From NCBI GenBank assembly GCA_009842205.1, contig VYFX01000066.1:1-42023 (forward strand): a stretch of 42,023 nucleotides of DNA. The letters are read 5' to 3'. Of this stretch, positions 25,287 through 34,173 are shown in pieces. The notes below the pieces were generated by a model, which did not search any database, had not been told where the DNA came from, and saw nothing but the letters and a program-made list of their open reading frames with translations. The first letter of the stretch is position 1. Each line of letters begins with the position of its first letter. The DNA is from Paracoccaceae bacterium (lineage in GTDB: Bacteria > Pseudomonadota > Alphaproteobacteria > Rhodobacterales > Rhodobacteraceae). The translations under genes and the position numbers were made by a program.

Positions 25287-26021
25287 TCAGCAGGTAGAGT
25301 AAAAGGTATCGGTTACCTGTACAGGATATTTCCCATTCTTTTGCTGAAAAATCAAAGCTACTTTATGGTCCTTTGGACATCCCATGTTGGCAATTACCGA
25401 ACCTCCCCATTGGATATTTCCAAGTTGGCTGGAACTCCTTACAGGGAGTTCGATTATATCGGTTACAACATTGCCATAGGGTATTACCTTTCCCCTGTTT
25501 TCACCTGCATTGATCTGAACATTGTGTGTCCTGGGATCAATAAGGACAAAAAACACCGTGTCGAATTCTGCAGGTGGTCTATTCCAACTAATATTCAGAG
25601 TTTCTTCACCCAAACTGATTTCAGGTGCTGAAGACGGTTGGGGATCAAGGTTGTGGAGTATCCTGTTGACCTTGCTTCGATGACTCCCGACCAAATGGTA
25701 TTGACCATCGATTATTACTTGTGGAGTATAATATCGGGTAGAACTTATGCCCCGGGCATAATCCCTTTGCCGGTCGGAAAATTTCCTGTCGCCGAAAGTA
25801 TCCTTCCAACCCAGATAATCCCAGTAATCCACATGATAGGCTATGGGTAACACTTCCATTCTTGTATCCAATTCAAGAAGGAAATCATCGGCCGGGGGAC
25901 AGGTATTACACCCTTGTGAAGTGAAAAATTCCGCTAGTATTACACTTTTCCAGGTTCTTTCCTGACTCAATGCTGCCGAACTTATCAATCCGGAGAATAA
26001 AGCCAAAACAAGGAATTTCAT
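25287..26021 (-). CDS. secreted DUF1223 thioredoxin-fold protein
   Basis: A DUF1223 protein of about 244 residues. A hydrophobic signal peptide (KFLVLALFSGLISSAALS) precedes the thioredoxin-like start FFTSQGCNTCPPADDFL, whose CxxC is kept, then HVDYWDYLGWKD and YTPQVIIDG, the family's hallmark blocks. It is probably periplasmic; its function is unknown. An in-frame ATG at 26045 exists, but a good promoter (26055-26083) would place the transcript start only about three bases ahead of it, so I prefer the ATG at 26021. No clear Shine-Dalgarno sequence precedes either. It lies downstream of acnA on the same strand, with a 165-base gap containing its own promoter. Confidence 0.85.
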   Translation of the reverse strand: MKFLVLALFSGLISSAALSQERTWKSVILAEFFTSQGCNTCPPADDFLLELDTRMEVLPIAYHVDYWDYLGWKDTFGDRKFSDRQRDYARGISSTRYYTPQVIIDGQYHLVGSHRSKVNRILHNLDPQPSSAPEISLGEETLNISWNRPPAEFDTVFFVLIDPRTHNVQINAGENRGKVIPYGNVVTDIIELPVRSSSQLGNIQWGGSVIANMGCPKDHKVALIFQQKNGKYPVQVTDTFYSTC

Positions 26022-26054
26022 GGTAGTCAATCTGGTGATTCTCATTGTTCATCA

Positions 26055-26083
26055 ATTATAAAATAACAAGAGGGACCTTACAA
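26055..26083 (-). promoter_or_regulatory. promoter of the DUF1223 gene
   Basis: On the minus strand a -35 TTGTAA (26083-26078), a 17-base spacer and a perfect -10 TATAAT (26060-26055). The predicted start of transcription near 26048 fits translation from the ATG at 26021. Confidence 0.45.
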
Positions 26084-26210
26084 CTACTCTCAATCGACGT
26101 AGAAAACAAATCACTTTTTTGAGAACATTACCAACCAAATTGAAAAAACCTGGCTAGCAAGTCAAGAATAATGGTAATTTGAATGACCGGACTATGTAAT
26201 CGTATATATG

Positions 26211-28910
26211 TTATTTGGATGCCAAATCCCTTAGAACATAATGGAGAACTCCACCGTGCTTGAGGTAATCCACCTCCACTTCAGTATCGATTCTACACTT
26301 GACTTTGATGGTTTCCTTTCTGCCATCAGCGAAGGTGATTTCACAATCATTGACCATTAGTGGTGTAATACCGCTTTCGAGCCCTGCAATACTGATCTGT
26401 TCATTCCCCACAATACCAAGGCTTTTTCGATTGACACCATCCATGAACTCAAATGGTATGACGCCCATACCGACCAGATTGGATCGATGGATACGTTCGA
26501 AACTTTCGGCGATAACAGCCTTGATTCCCAGAAGAGATGTTCCCTTGGCAGCCCAATCGCGAGAGGAGCCAGTACCGTATTGCTTGCCAGCGATAACAAC
26601 TAACGGAATGTCCTGCTCCTGATATTTCATGGCAGCCTCGAATATCGATGTCTGGCTACCACCAGGATCAAGTGTATAACCCCCTTCAACATTATCCAGC
26701 ATTTCATTCCTGATTCGGATATTGGCAAAGGTGCCCCGCATCATGATCTCGTGATTTCCACGGCGTGAACCATAGGAATTGAAATTTCTTGGCGGAACCT
26801 GCCGATCAGTCAAATATTGTCCAGCAGGTGTAGTTTCCTTGAACGACCCAGCCGGGGAGATGTGATCGGTTGTCACGGTATCACCCAGAACGGCAATGCA
26901 ACGTGCATCCTTGATATCCGTTACCCCCGGGGGGTCCATGGTAATGCCCTCAAAGTAGGGAGGATTACGGACATAGGTTGATGTTTCCGGCCAGCCATAA
27001 GTCAGGCTATCCACAGTCTTGACCGATTGCCATTTCTCATCTCCACTGAATACATCCGAATATTTGCTCGTGAATGCTTCCTTGGTGACCGTCTGACTGA
27101 CCAGATCAGATATTTCCTCATTGGATGGCCAAATATCCTTCAAAGTAACTTCAGATCCATCATCGGCCGTACCAATAGGATCCTCGGCAATATTCACATT
27201 CATGTCACCAACAAGCGAGTAGGCAACGACGAGGGGTGGTGAGGCAAGGAAATTTGCCCTTACATCGGGGCTGATTCTGCCCTCAAAATTCCTGTTTCCC
27301 GACAGGACACTGACAGCAACCAGATCTCCTTCGCCAATGGCTTTCGAGATTTCGGGTTGCAATGGTCCAGAATTTCCGATGCAAGTTGTACAACCATATC
27401 CGACAAGGTTAAATCCCATGGCGTCCAGATCATCCTGGAGACCCGCCTTTTCCAGATATTCGGAAACAACCTTGGAACCTGGAGCCAAAGAAGTCTTGAC
27501 CCATGGCTTGGGTTTCAAGCCCAACTTCCTAGCCTTGCGTGCCACCAGTCCGGCCCCGATCATGACATAGGGGTTGGAAGTATTCGTACATGAGGTTATG
27601 GAGGCAATGACTACGGAACCATCATTCAACTGGTAATCTTCACCTTCAACCGCACTTGACTTGATTTTCGGCGCAGAACCATTTGCTCCACGATAATTAC
27701 CAACCACCTTCGAAAAGGTTTTCGAGGCATTGGTTAGAGGCGTGTGATCCTGCGGACGACTCGGGCCGGAAATCGCCGGAATGACCTCACTCATATCGAG
27801 TTCAAGTGTATCCGTATAAATCGGATCATAATTTTCCCCTCGCCACAAGCCATTCTCCTTGGCATAGGTTTCAACCAGGTTGCAAAGATCCCTATCACGT
27901 CCGGTTTGTTCCAGATATCTCAGGGTTTCCCTATCAATCGGGAAGTATCCGCAGGTTGCACCATATTCCGGGGCCATATTGGCAATTGTGGCCCGATCGG
28001 CCAGAGGTAAATTATCGAGACCCTCGCCATAAAATTCAACAAACTTGCCGACAACGCCCTTTTCACGCAAGAGTTGTACAACCTTCAGGACGAGATCGGT
28101 TGCCGTGGTTCCCTCAACCATTTGACCGGTCAATTTGAAACCAACAACTTCTGGTATCAGAAGTGAAATCGGTTGCCCCAGCATTGCTGCTTCGGCCTCG
28201 ATGCCTCCCACACCCCATCCAAGTACAGCCAGACCGTTGACCATTGTTGTATGGCTGTCGGTACCGACCAGGGTATCAGGATAGGCAATGTTCCGACCAC
28301 TTGCATCTTGTCCGGACCAGACTGTCCTGCTCAAATATTCAAGATTGACCTGATGACATATTCCTGTGCCCGGTGGAACAACCCGAAAATTATCAAAGGC
28401 CGTTTGTCCCCATTTGAGGAATTCATACCGTTCCATATTCCGTTGGTATTCTCTTTCGACATTCAATTGGAAGGCCCTGGGATTACCAAATTCGTCAATC
28501 ATGACCGAATGGTCAATAACCAAATCAACCGGTGTTATGGGATTGATCTTGGTTGGGTCTCCTCCCAGATTTACCAATCCATCACGCATTGCGGCAAGAT
28601 CTACGATTGCTGGAACACCGGTAAAGTCCTGCATTAGGACCCGTGCTGGTCGAAACATGATTTCCTTGGGGTTTTTACCACCAAGTTCACACCAGTCGCT
28701 AAATGCCTTGATATCATCCGTCTTGACAGTGGAATCGTCATAGAACCTTAATAGATTTTCAAGGACAACTGCCAATGAGGCAGGTATTCTGGAAAAGTTA
28801 CCCAATCCATTTTGTTCTGCTGTGGAAATTGAAAAGTAGTCAAACTCTGTTGAACCTATTTTCAGGGTTTGTCTGGTTGCGTCGGAACGATTACCCAAAT
28901 TGAGACTCAT
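26211..28910 (-). CDS. acnA: aconitate hydratase A
   Basis: Aconitase of 899 residues, the normal length of the AcnA/IRP type, interconverting citrate and isocitrate in the TCA cycle. The three cluster cysteines are seen in ITSCTNTSNP and GCTTCIGNSGPL; other active-site blocks are LVGTDSHTTMVNGL and YGTGSSRDWAAKG, plus the swivel domain at the C-terminus. The ATG has a strong AAGGAAG site. It is divergent from the ccm genes, a neighbour relation I know from Rhodobacterales-like genomes. Confidence 0.97.
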   Translation of the reverse strand: MSLNLGNRSDATRQTLKIGSTEFDYFSISTAEQNGLGNFSRIPASLAVVLENLLRFYDDSTVKTDDIKAFSDWCELGGKNPKEIMFRPARVLMQDFTGVPAIVDLAAMRDGLVNLGGDPTKINPITPVDLVIDHSVMIDEFGNPRAFQLNVEREYQRNMERYEFLKWGQTAFDNFRVVPPGTGICHQVNLEYLSRTVWSGQDASGRNIAYPDTLVGTDSHTTMVNGLAVLGWGVGGIEAEAAMLGQPISLLIPEVVGFKLTGQMVEGTTATDLVLKVVQLLREKGVVGKFVEFYGEGLDNLPLADRATIANMAPEYGATCGYFPIDRETLRYLEQTGRDRDLCNLVETYAKENGLWRGENYDPIYTDTLELDMSEVIPAISGPSRPQDHTPLTNASKTFSKVVGNYRGANGSAPKIKSSAVEGEDYQLNDGSVVIASITSCTNTSNPYVMIGAGLVARKARKLGLKPKPWVKTSLAPGSKVVSEYLEKAGLQDDLDAMGFNLVGYGCTTCIGNSGPLQPEISKAIGEGDLVAVSVLSGNRNFEGRISPDVRANFLASPPLVVAYSLVGDMNVNIAEDPIGTADDGSEVTLKDIWPSNEEISDLVSQTVTKEAFTSKYSDVFSGDEKWQSVKTVDSLTYGWPETSTYVRNPPYFEGITMDPPGVTDIKDARCIAVLGDTVTTDHISPAGSFKETTPAGQYLTDRQVPPRNFNSYGSRRGNHEIMMRGTFANIRIRNEMLDNVEGGYTLDPGGSQTSIFEAAMKYQEQDIPLVVIAGKQYGTGSSRDWAAKGTSLLGIKAVIAESFERIHRSNLVGMGVIPFEFMDGVNRKSLGIVGNEQISIAGLESGITPLMVNDCEITFADGRKETIKVKCRIDTEVEVDYLKHGGVLHYVLRDLASK

Positions 28911-29103
28911 TTTTCTTCCTTGCTAAAATTAATTAACTGAAACAGCCCCGGAACCTTGGCTTGAACCACAAATACCTGTTCCCGGACTTCAATATTTATA
29001 ATCTGCACTAACTTATATAATGAACCAAAAATATATGAGTATAGGTAACCTGAAATTACTGCCCATTTTATTCCATACAAGGCAGAGGATTGATTTTCGA
29101 CAT
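28911..29103. promoter_or_regulatory. divergent acnA/ccmA promoter region
   Basis: 193 bases separating acnA and ccmA. Two TATAAT sequences on the plus strand (28997-29002 and 29016-29021) are possible -10 boxes for ccmA, without a good -35 partner. Promoter for acnA not identified. Confidence 0.3.
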
Positions 29104-29739
29104 ATGGCTGAAATAGAAGAGACAAAAACTTCGGAAGTGGATTTGCTCTCCGTCAGTGTCAAAAATCTTACCTGTTATCGCAACGATTTTCCTGTTTTTT
29201 CGGATGTATCATTCCAATTGCATGCGGGTGAGCAATTATTCATTATGGGTTCCAATGGTTCAGGCAAGACGACCTTGCTGAAAACTCTCATGGGGCTGTC
29301 AAGCAAATTTGAGGGAGACATCCATATTCCCCCACATGAAACTGCCTATCTAGGTCATCTCAACGGATTGAAACCTGAACTGACGGTTGGGGACAATCAT
29401 CGATTTTGGCTGAAGTTGGAAAATCTCCCGATCTCTCACAATTTGCTGAAATATTTTGAGGTTGATGACCTTGCGGAAACACCGGTCAGGTTGCTTTCCG
29501 AAGGTCAAAAGAGAAAAGTTGCCTTGGCAGGAGCACTTGAAACGGGAAAAAGGATTTGGGTTTTGGATGAACCATTCAATGGTCTTGATCAGAAAGGGCA
29601 GGATTTATTGGCCGAATTAATTCAAAGGCACTGCGAGAAAATGGGAATTGTGGTTTTGACATCTCATCTGGAATCGATATCCAGCCCGACCCAGTACCTT
29701 GCACTGGATGAATACAGATCGTTGAAAACGGCGAATTGA
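29104..29739 (+). CDS. ccmA: heme exporter ATPase CcmA
   Basis: ABC ATPase of the cytochrome c maturation CcmABCD complex, about 211 residues. Walker A GSNGSGKTTL near 40, signature-like LLSEGQKRKVALA near 140 (a CcmA-type variant), Walker B IWVLDEPFNGLD and the switch His in LTSHLE. It drives release of holo-CcmE in the inner membrane. I start at the ATG at 29104 because the family N-terminus (SVKNLTCYR) follows closely; an earlier ATG at 29020 would add 28 non-family residues. The Shine-Dalgarno sequence is poor (GAGG 15 bases upstream), so the start is the least sure part. Confidence 0.9.
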   Translation: MAEIEETKTSEVDLLSVSVKNLTCYRNDFPVFSDVSFQLHAGEQLFIMGSNGSGKTTLLKTLMGLSSKFEGDIHIPPHETAYLGHLNGLKPELTVGDNHRFWLKLENLPISHNLLKYFEVDDLAETPVRLLSEGQKRKVALAGALETGKRIWVLDEPFNGLDQKGQDLLAELIQRHCEKMGIVVLTSHLESISSPTQYLALDEYRSLKTAN

Positions 29740-29770
29740 ATCATGCAATTAATCAACAATCGGTGATGTC

Positions 29771-30430
29771 TTGCTTACGTTAATTACACGTGATTTAAGG
29801 GCCAACTTCAGGTTGGGTTCGGGCATCTGGCTTCCTCTTACGATGTTCCTGACCATTGTTGTCCTTATCCCGATTGGCATTGGACCTGATATCGATCTTC
29901 ATTCCAAAATTGCACCGGCCATCCTGTGGATTGGTGTTGTATTTTCCCTGTTTTTATTTCTTGATCGGATATTTAGCCCTGACTTGGAGGATGGCTCCCT
30001 CGATCGGATTGCAGCATCTGATCTTCCCCTTGAAAAGTATGTATGGAGCAAGATAATCGTTTTGTGGATAAGTTCCGGATTGTTGCTAACCATTCTGGCT
30101 CCCTTTCTTGGGCTCTTGCTCAACCTCCCATTGCAGGTTGGCCTGATTTGCTCCAGTTCAATCCTAGCAGGTTCTCCGGCTCTGGCCGCCATTGGTTGTC
30201 TCGGTGGGGGAATTGGTACTTTCAACCGGCACGGCAATTTGCTTCAAACCGTTATTGTTCTTCCCCTGAGCATACCAATCCTGATATTTGGCACCAAGTC
30301 CGTTATTGCTTATTCAAATGGTGAGCCTTATCTTCCATGGGTATTGCAGTTGTCTGGCATTTCCCTTGCCTCGATAGCTATATTTCCCTTCCTGATATCC
30401 TATACCCTGAAAACGGTATTGGAAGAATGA
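29771..30430 (+). CDS. ccmB: heme exporter membrane protein CcmB
   Basis: A 219-residue protein with about six membrane helices, the membrane partner of CcmA. The family blocks RDLRANFRLGSG, the FSLFLFLDRIFSPDLEDGSLD loop-like stretch (seen in part) and the GSPALAAIGCLGGGIG helix are visible. The start is a TTG at 29771 with GGTG six bases ahead; the only ATG nearby (29766) is out of frame. It lies 31 bases after ccmA and is followed by ccmC, as in other alphaproteobacteria. Confidence 0.93.
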   Translation: MLTLITRDLRANFRLGSGIWLPLTMFLTIVVLIPIGIGPDIDLHSKIAPAILWIGVVFSLFLFLDRIFSPDLEDGSLDRIAASDLPLEKYVWSKIIVLWISSGLLLTILAPFLGLLLNLPLQVGLICSSSILAGSPALAAIGCLGGGIGTFNRHGNLLQTVIVLPLSIPILIFGTKSVIAYSNGEPYLPWVLQLSGISLASIAIFPFLISYTLKTVLEE

Positions 30431-30457
30431 TCGTAACAGAATGAACAAGTTGATCTA

Positions 30458-31198
30458 ATGGCCACAAGATTTTGGAAATTTGCAAACCCTCACCACTTTG
30501 GAAAATTGGTGACAGCATCCACCCCTGCTCTATGGTCACTCAGTTTTCTGTTTTTGATGACAGGATTGCTGTGGGGCTTCTTATTTACACCGGATGACTT
30601 TCGTCAGGGAAGTACGGTAAAGATCATTTTTGTTCATGTTCCCAGTGCCCTGATGGCCATCAATTGTTGGTTGATGATGTTGGTATCTTCCATTATCTGG
30701 ATGGTTAGAAGGCATCGAATCTCCATTTTGGCAGCCAAGGCCGCTGCTCCGGTGGGATTATCCTTCACTCTTGTGGCATTGATCTCCGGGGGGCTTTGGG
30801 GCCAGCCAATGTGGGGTACGTTTTGGGCTTGGGATCCCAGATTGACCTCTTTTTTGATTCTTTTTCTTCATTACATCACGTACCAATTGATCTGGATATA
30901 TATCGCGGACAAGGAATCTGCCGCAAATATATCTTCACTCGTATGTCTGGTCGGTTCCGTATTTGCCTTGTTGTCAAGATATGCAGTCAACTTATGGAAC
31001 CAGGGTCTTCATCAGGGTGCCACTTTATCTCTTGATCAGGAAACCAACATACATAATAGCTATTACATACCCCTTGTCATTTGCATTCTGGGATTTGTTC
31101 TATTGTTCATAACATTGGTATTGGTACGTACCAGAACCGAAATCATCCACAATCAAATCGAATTGATGGAAAAGCAGAGGAGGAAACAAAATGCCTGA
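30458..31198 (+). CDS. ccmC: heme-handling membrane protein CcmC
   Basis: A 246-residue protein with six predicted helices. It carries the tryptophan-rich motif WGTFWAWDPRLTS (about 120-132) and the two periplasmic His sites (FVHVPSA near 60 and the LHQGATL site near 185) that hold heme for transfer to CcmE. It starts 28 bases after ccmB and its end overlaps the ccmD start. Confidence 0.96.
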   Translation: MATRFWKFANPHHFGKLVTASTPALWSLSFLFLMTGLLWGFLFTPDDFRQGSTVKIIFVHVPSALMAINCWLMMLVSSIIWMVRRHRISILAAKAAAPVGLSFTLVALISGGLWGQPMWGTFWAWDPRLTSFLILFLHYITYQLIWIYIADKESAANISSLVCLVGSVFALLSRYAVNLWNQGLHQGATLSLDQETNIHNSYYIPLVICILGFVLLFITLVLVRTRTEIIHNQIELMEKQRRKQNA

Positions 31199-31331
31199 TC
31201 TGGGTGCATATTCATTCTTTGTTCTGGCATCCTACGGCATGACAATATTGGTTTTGCTGGGGCTTTGTATCCTGACTGTCAGCCAGTATCGATCGGCCAA
31301 GCGCAAACTTGCCAAGTTCAATGAGAATTAG
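31191..31331 (+). CDS. ccmD: small membrane protein CcmD
   Basis: A 46-residue protein, too short for ordinary gene finding. It begins MPDLGAYSFFVLASYG, the conserved CcmD start, followed by one membrane helix (about 14-30) and a basic tail (QYRSAKRKLAKF). CcmD is needed for release of holo-CcmE from CcmABC. The ATG overlaps the last eight bases of ccmC, behind GAGGAAAC, and its end overlaps the ccmG start, so all are coupled. Confidence 0.92.
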   Translation: MPDLGAYSFFVLASYGMTILVLLGLCILTVSQYRSAKRKLAKFNEN

Positions 31332-31875
31332 TTACATGCTTGGCAACAGGTTAATTCTTGCTCTCCCACTATTGGTATTTTTGGGATTTGGTTTTTTTTT
31401 CGTTTCAGGCATTTTCAATTCCAACAATGATGAATTGCCATCACAATTCATTGGAAAAGATGCTCCTGAATTAAACCTTACCGCCTTTTCAGATAGTCCC
31501 ATTCCAACCAATATGGATTTATCCACTGGTGGCGTGACACTGGTCAACTATTGGGCAAGCTGGTGTACACCTTGCAGAGCAGAACATCCCAACCTGAAGT
31601 TTCTGGCTGAAATGGGGATTCCCATCATAGGGATAAATTACAAGGATGAGGAAGAACATGCACTGGCATTCCTGAACGAATTGGGCAATCCTTTCACCAA
31701 GATTGGTACGGACAAAAATGGCCGGGTGGCATTGGAATGGGGCGTTTACGGGATACCGGAAACATTTATTGTCAACGGTCAGGGGAAGGTGACACTGCGT
31801 TTCCCAGGTCCCATCACGCAAAGGGTTCTGAATGATTCAATCCTGCCGGAAATTGCGAAGGCCAAACTCCAATGA
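31321..31875 (+). CDS. ccmG: thiol:disulfide oxidoreductase CcmG/DsbE
   Basis: A 184-residue periplasmic thioredoxin-like protein anchored by an N-terminal helix (about 10-32). The active site WASWCTPCRAEHP holds the reducing CxxC, and the cis-Pro region GVYGIPETFIV is present, both typical of CcmG, which reduces apocytochrome c before heme attachment. I use the ATG at 31321, overlapping ccmD by 11 bases; an ATG at 31336 is an alternative. ccmE, ccmF and ccmH are not in this window. Confidence 0.95.
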   Translation: MRISYMLGNRLILALPLLVFLGFGFFFVSGIFNSNNDELPSQFIGKDAPELNLTAFSDSPIPTNMDLSTGGVTLVNYWASWCTPCRAEHPNLKFLAEMGIPIIGINYKDEEEHALAFLNELGNPFTKIGTDKNGRVALEWGVYGIPETFIVNGQGKVTLRFPGPITQRVLNDSILPEIAKAKLQ

Positions 31876-31938
31876 CCCGCTTTTACATTTTAAATTTGTC
31901 CATTAATCAAATTCACAGCATAAATTTATCTGTTTCAC

Positions 31939-32979
31939 ATGAGAAAAATAAAAATACACAAACCGGATGACTGGCATCTTCATTTGAGGGATGGAGACTT
32001 GTTGAAACTTGTTCTCCCCCATACGGTCAAGGATTTTGGCAGGGCCCTGATCATGCCTAACTTGGTACCACCCGTCATTACTACCTCTGATGCAGAATCC
32101 TATCGTCGTGAAATCATGGATGCATTAGACAAGGATATAGATTTTCAACCCTTCATGACCCTTTACTTGACTGAGGATACGGACCCAAGGGATGTTGAGG
32201 ATGGGATAGCAAAAGGTGTCGTCAAGGCTGTTAAACTCTACCCTGCAGGAGCAACTACCAATTCGTCAAGTGGTGTAAGGGATTTCTCGAAAATCAATGA
32301 AACTCTTGCAATCTTGTCTACCAACAATGTCCCCCTGTGTGTCCATGGTGAGGTTGTGGACGGTCATGTTGATATATTTGACCGGGAAACGGAATTCATC
32401 CAAAGGGTCTTGATCCCAATCCACAAGGACTTTCCGGAATTGAAGATTGTCCTGGAACATATCACAACGCAGGATGCGATTGATTTTGTCCTGAATACAC
32501 CTGACAACATCGCTGCCACGATAACGGTACATCATCTTGTCATTAACAGAAACCACTTGTTCAAGAGTGGCATAAGACCACATTACTTTTGTCTTCCCAT
32601 AGCCAAGAGGGAAGTTCATCGCCAAAGCCTGGTAAAGGCTGCCACCAGTGGCAATGCCAATTTTTTTCTTGGGACAGACAGCGCGCCCCATACCATTGGT
32701 ACCAAGGAATCCGCTTGTGGTTGTGCGGGAATATTTACCGCACCCGTTGCAATGGCCATTTTGGCTCATGTTTTTGAAAATGAGGATGCTCTGGACAAGC
32801 TGGAGGGATTTACTTCCCTATCTGGTGCAGAATTTTATGGCGTTGCTCCCAACCAATCATTTCTTACCCTCCGGAAAGAAAAGGCACCCATTAAATTTCC
32901 AGCATCCATTGCAGAGAATGAATTGGAGGTATCAATCTTCGACCCCGAATTTGACCTTAATTGGAAAGTAATTGATTAG
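31939..32979 (+). CDS. pyrC: dihydroorotase (class II)
   Basis: Dihydroorotase of 346 residues, forming dihydroorotate in pyrimidine synthesis. The metal ligands His13 and His15 lie in DWHLHLRDG, the carboxylated Lys is Lys99 in VKLYPAGATT, later metal His residues lie in VHGEV and LEHITT, and the catalytic Asp is in GTDSAPH. Length and motifs match the E. coli-like type. pyrE follows after nine bases, so both form a unit. Confidence 0.96.
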   Translation: MRKIKIHKPDDWHLHLRDGDLLKLVLPHTVKDFGRALIMPNLVPPVITTSDAESYRREIMDALDKDIDFQPFMTLYLTEDTDPRDVEDGIAKGVVKAVKLYPAGATTNSSSGVRDFSKINETLAILSTNNVPLCVHGEVVDGHVDIFDRETEFIQRVLIPIHKDFPELKIVLEHITTQDAIDFVLNTPDNIAATITVHHLVINRNHLFKSGIRPHYFCLPIAKREVHRQSLVKAATSGNANFFLGTDSAPHTIGTKESACGCAGIFTAPVAMAILAHVFENEDALDKLEGFTSLSGAEFYGVAPNQSFLTLRKEKAPIKFPASIAENELEVSIFDPEFDLNWKVID

Positions 32980-32988
32980 GAATAGGCC

Positions 32989-33651
32989 ATGAGTGTCAAT
33001 CAATCCCATGCCGCTAGAACGGCTGAAATTCTCCTTGATATAAAGGCCATCAGTTTCAATACGAAAGATTATTTTCGATTGGCGTCTGGCAAATGCTCAC
33101 CTGTCTATGTTGATTGCCGTCGCATTATTTCATTTCCAAAGGCCCGTACCGAAATTATCGCGATGATGGTGGATCTTATCAGAGACCGGGTTGGCTTGGA
33201 TTATTTTCAAAATATTGCAGGTGGGGAGACTGCTGGCATTCCTTTTTCTGCCTTTGTTGCCAATGAGATGAATCTACCCATGACCTATATAAGGAAAAAG
33301 CCTAAGGGTTATGGCAAAAACGCCCGTATCGAAGGGTTGCTGGGATCAGGCGATAATACCCTTCTGGTTGAGGATTTGGCCACCGATGGGGGATCAAAGT
33401 TCAGCTTCGTGGATGCCATTCGACAAGCCGGTGGGATTTGCCATTACAGTTCGGTCGTGTTTTATTACGATATATTCCCCGAGGCTGCCCAGAAATTGCA
33501 GGACCACGGAATAGAGTTGTTGTTTCTTACAAATTGGGAAGCCATACTTAATTCCAGAAATATCAAATCCCTACTTTCTTCGGACGAGATAAACATCGTA
33601 TCGACCTTTTTGGAAAATCCCGAAGTTTGGCAAAAAAATAATTGTGGGTAA
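32989..33651 (+). CDS. pyrE: orotate phosphoribosyltransferase
   Basis: A 220-residue enzyme joining orotate to PRPP to give OMP. It has the PRPP-binding loop as LLVEDLATDGGSK (about 123-135), a variant of the usual VEDVxTTGGS; the catalytic lysine stretch RKKPKGYGKNARIEG is complete. N-terminal family block DIKAISFNTKDYFRLASGK is present. It is the second gene of the pyrCE pair and is followed by a likely terminator. Confidence 0.93.
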   Translation: MSVNQSHAARTAEILLDIKAISFNTKDYFRLASGKCSPVYVDCRRIISFPKARTEIIAMMVDLIRDRVGLDYFQNIAGGETAGIPFSAFVANEMNLPMTYIRKKPKGYGKNARIEGLLGSGDNTLLVEDLATDGGSKFSFVDAIRQAGGICHYSSVVFYYDIFPEAAQKLQDHGIELLFLTNWEAILNSRNIKSLLSSDEINIVSTFLENPEVWQKNNCG

Positions 33652-33671
33652 AATCCAGAAAACAGGTTTTC

Positions 33672-33723
33672 GAATCATTTTTTGAGGCTTTGGGCAGAAT
33701 CGAAACTGCCAGTGATTCTTTTT
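33672..33723 (+). terminator. composite hairpin terminator after pyrE
   Basis: Outer arm GAATCA (33672-33677) pairs with TGATTC (33713-33718) and inner arm GGCAG (33693-33697) with CTGCC (33706-33710), directly followed by five T. It starts 21 bases after the pyrE stop. Confidence 0.55.
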
Positions 33724-34173
33724 GAAAGACAAATTGAATTCACTATCCCATACCAAAGCCCTTTTCAAAATCAACATTTGATTCTTTTCAAAGAATCGTG
33801 ATTCGAAATGATCTAAATTCGACTTTCGATTCCGTCTCCCGAGGATCAATCAAATATGTCAAAAAAATTACAATTTCATTACGGCTTTGCTACAAAATAA
33901 AGGGGAATTTAAATTGCTTTGGATCAAAAAAATCCGAACCTTGAATCAAAAACTAGACCTTGACCGAGTTTCTTAAGTGAATTCAACAGATTTGGAAGAA
34001 AAATTAATATTTTTCAATATTTAGGGATAATTAAGTCATTTGCATCAATATATTGATGTATTTTTCCCCAGTTTTTCCTAAACTAATTAAACTTGTCGTA
34101 GTTTGCAAATTCCATTTAAGGAGAATTCAGCCTTAAAAATAAATTTGTCATCCTCATTTACTTAAGAAGATTC
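33724..34173. other. long dnaB upstream region
   Basis: About 450 A+T-rich bases without a gene. It holds an eight-pair inverted repeat GATTCTTT/AAAGAATC (33780-33797, only a 2-base centre) and the 16-base palindrome at 34043-34058. The dnaB promoter should be here, but no clear -35/-10 pair was found. Confidence 0.4.
34043..34058. promoter_or_regulatory. 16-bp perfect palindrome upstream of dnaB
   Basis: CATCAATATATTGATG is a perfect palindrome, 115 bases before the dnaB ATG, and is followed by TATTTTT. It could be a dimeric regulator site or a weak A+T-rich terminator hairpin. Confidence 0.4.

Noticed and set aside
28907-29125. Minus-strand 72-codon frame between acnA and ccmA
   Set aside because: Lies over the divergent promoter region and the ccmA start; no family resemblance or ribosome site.
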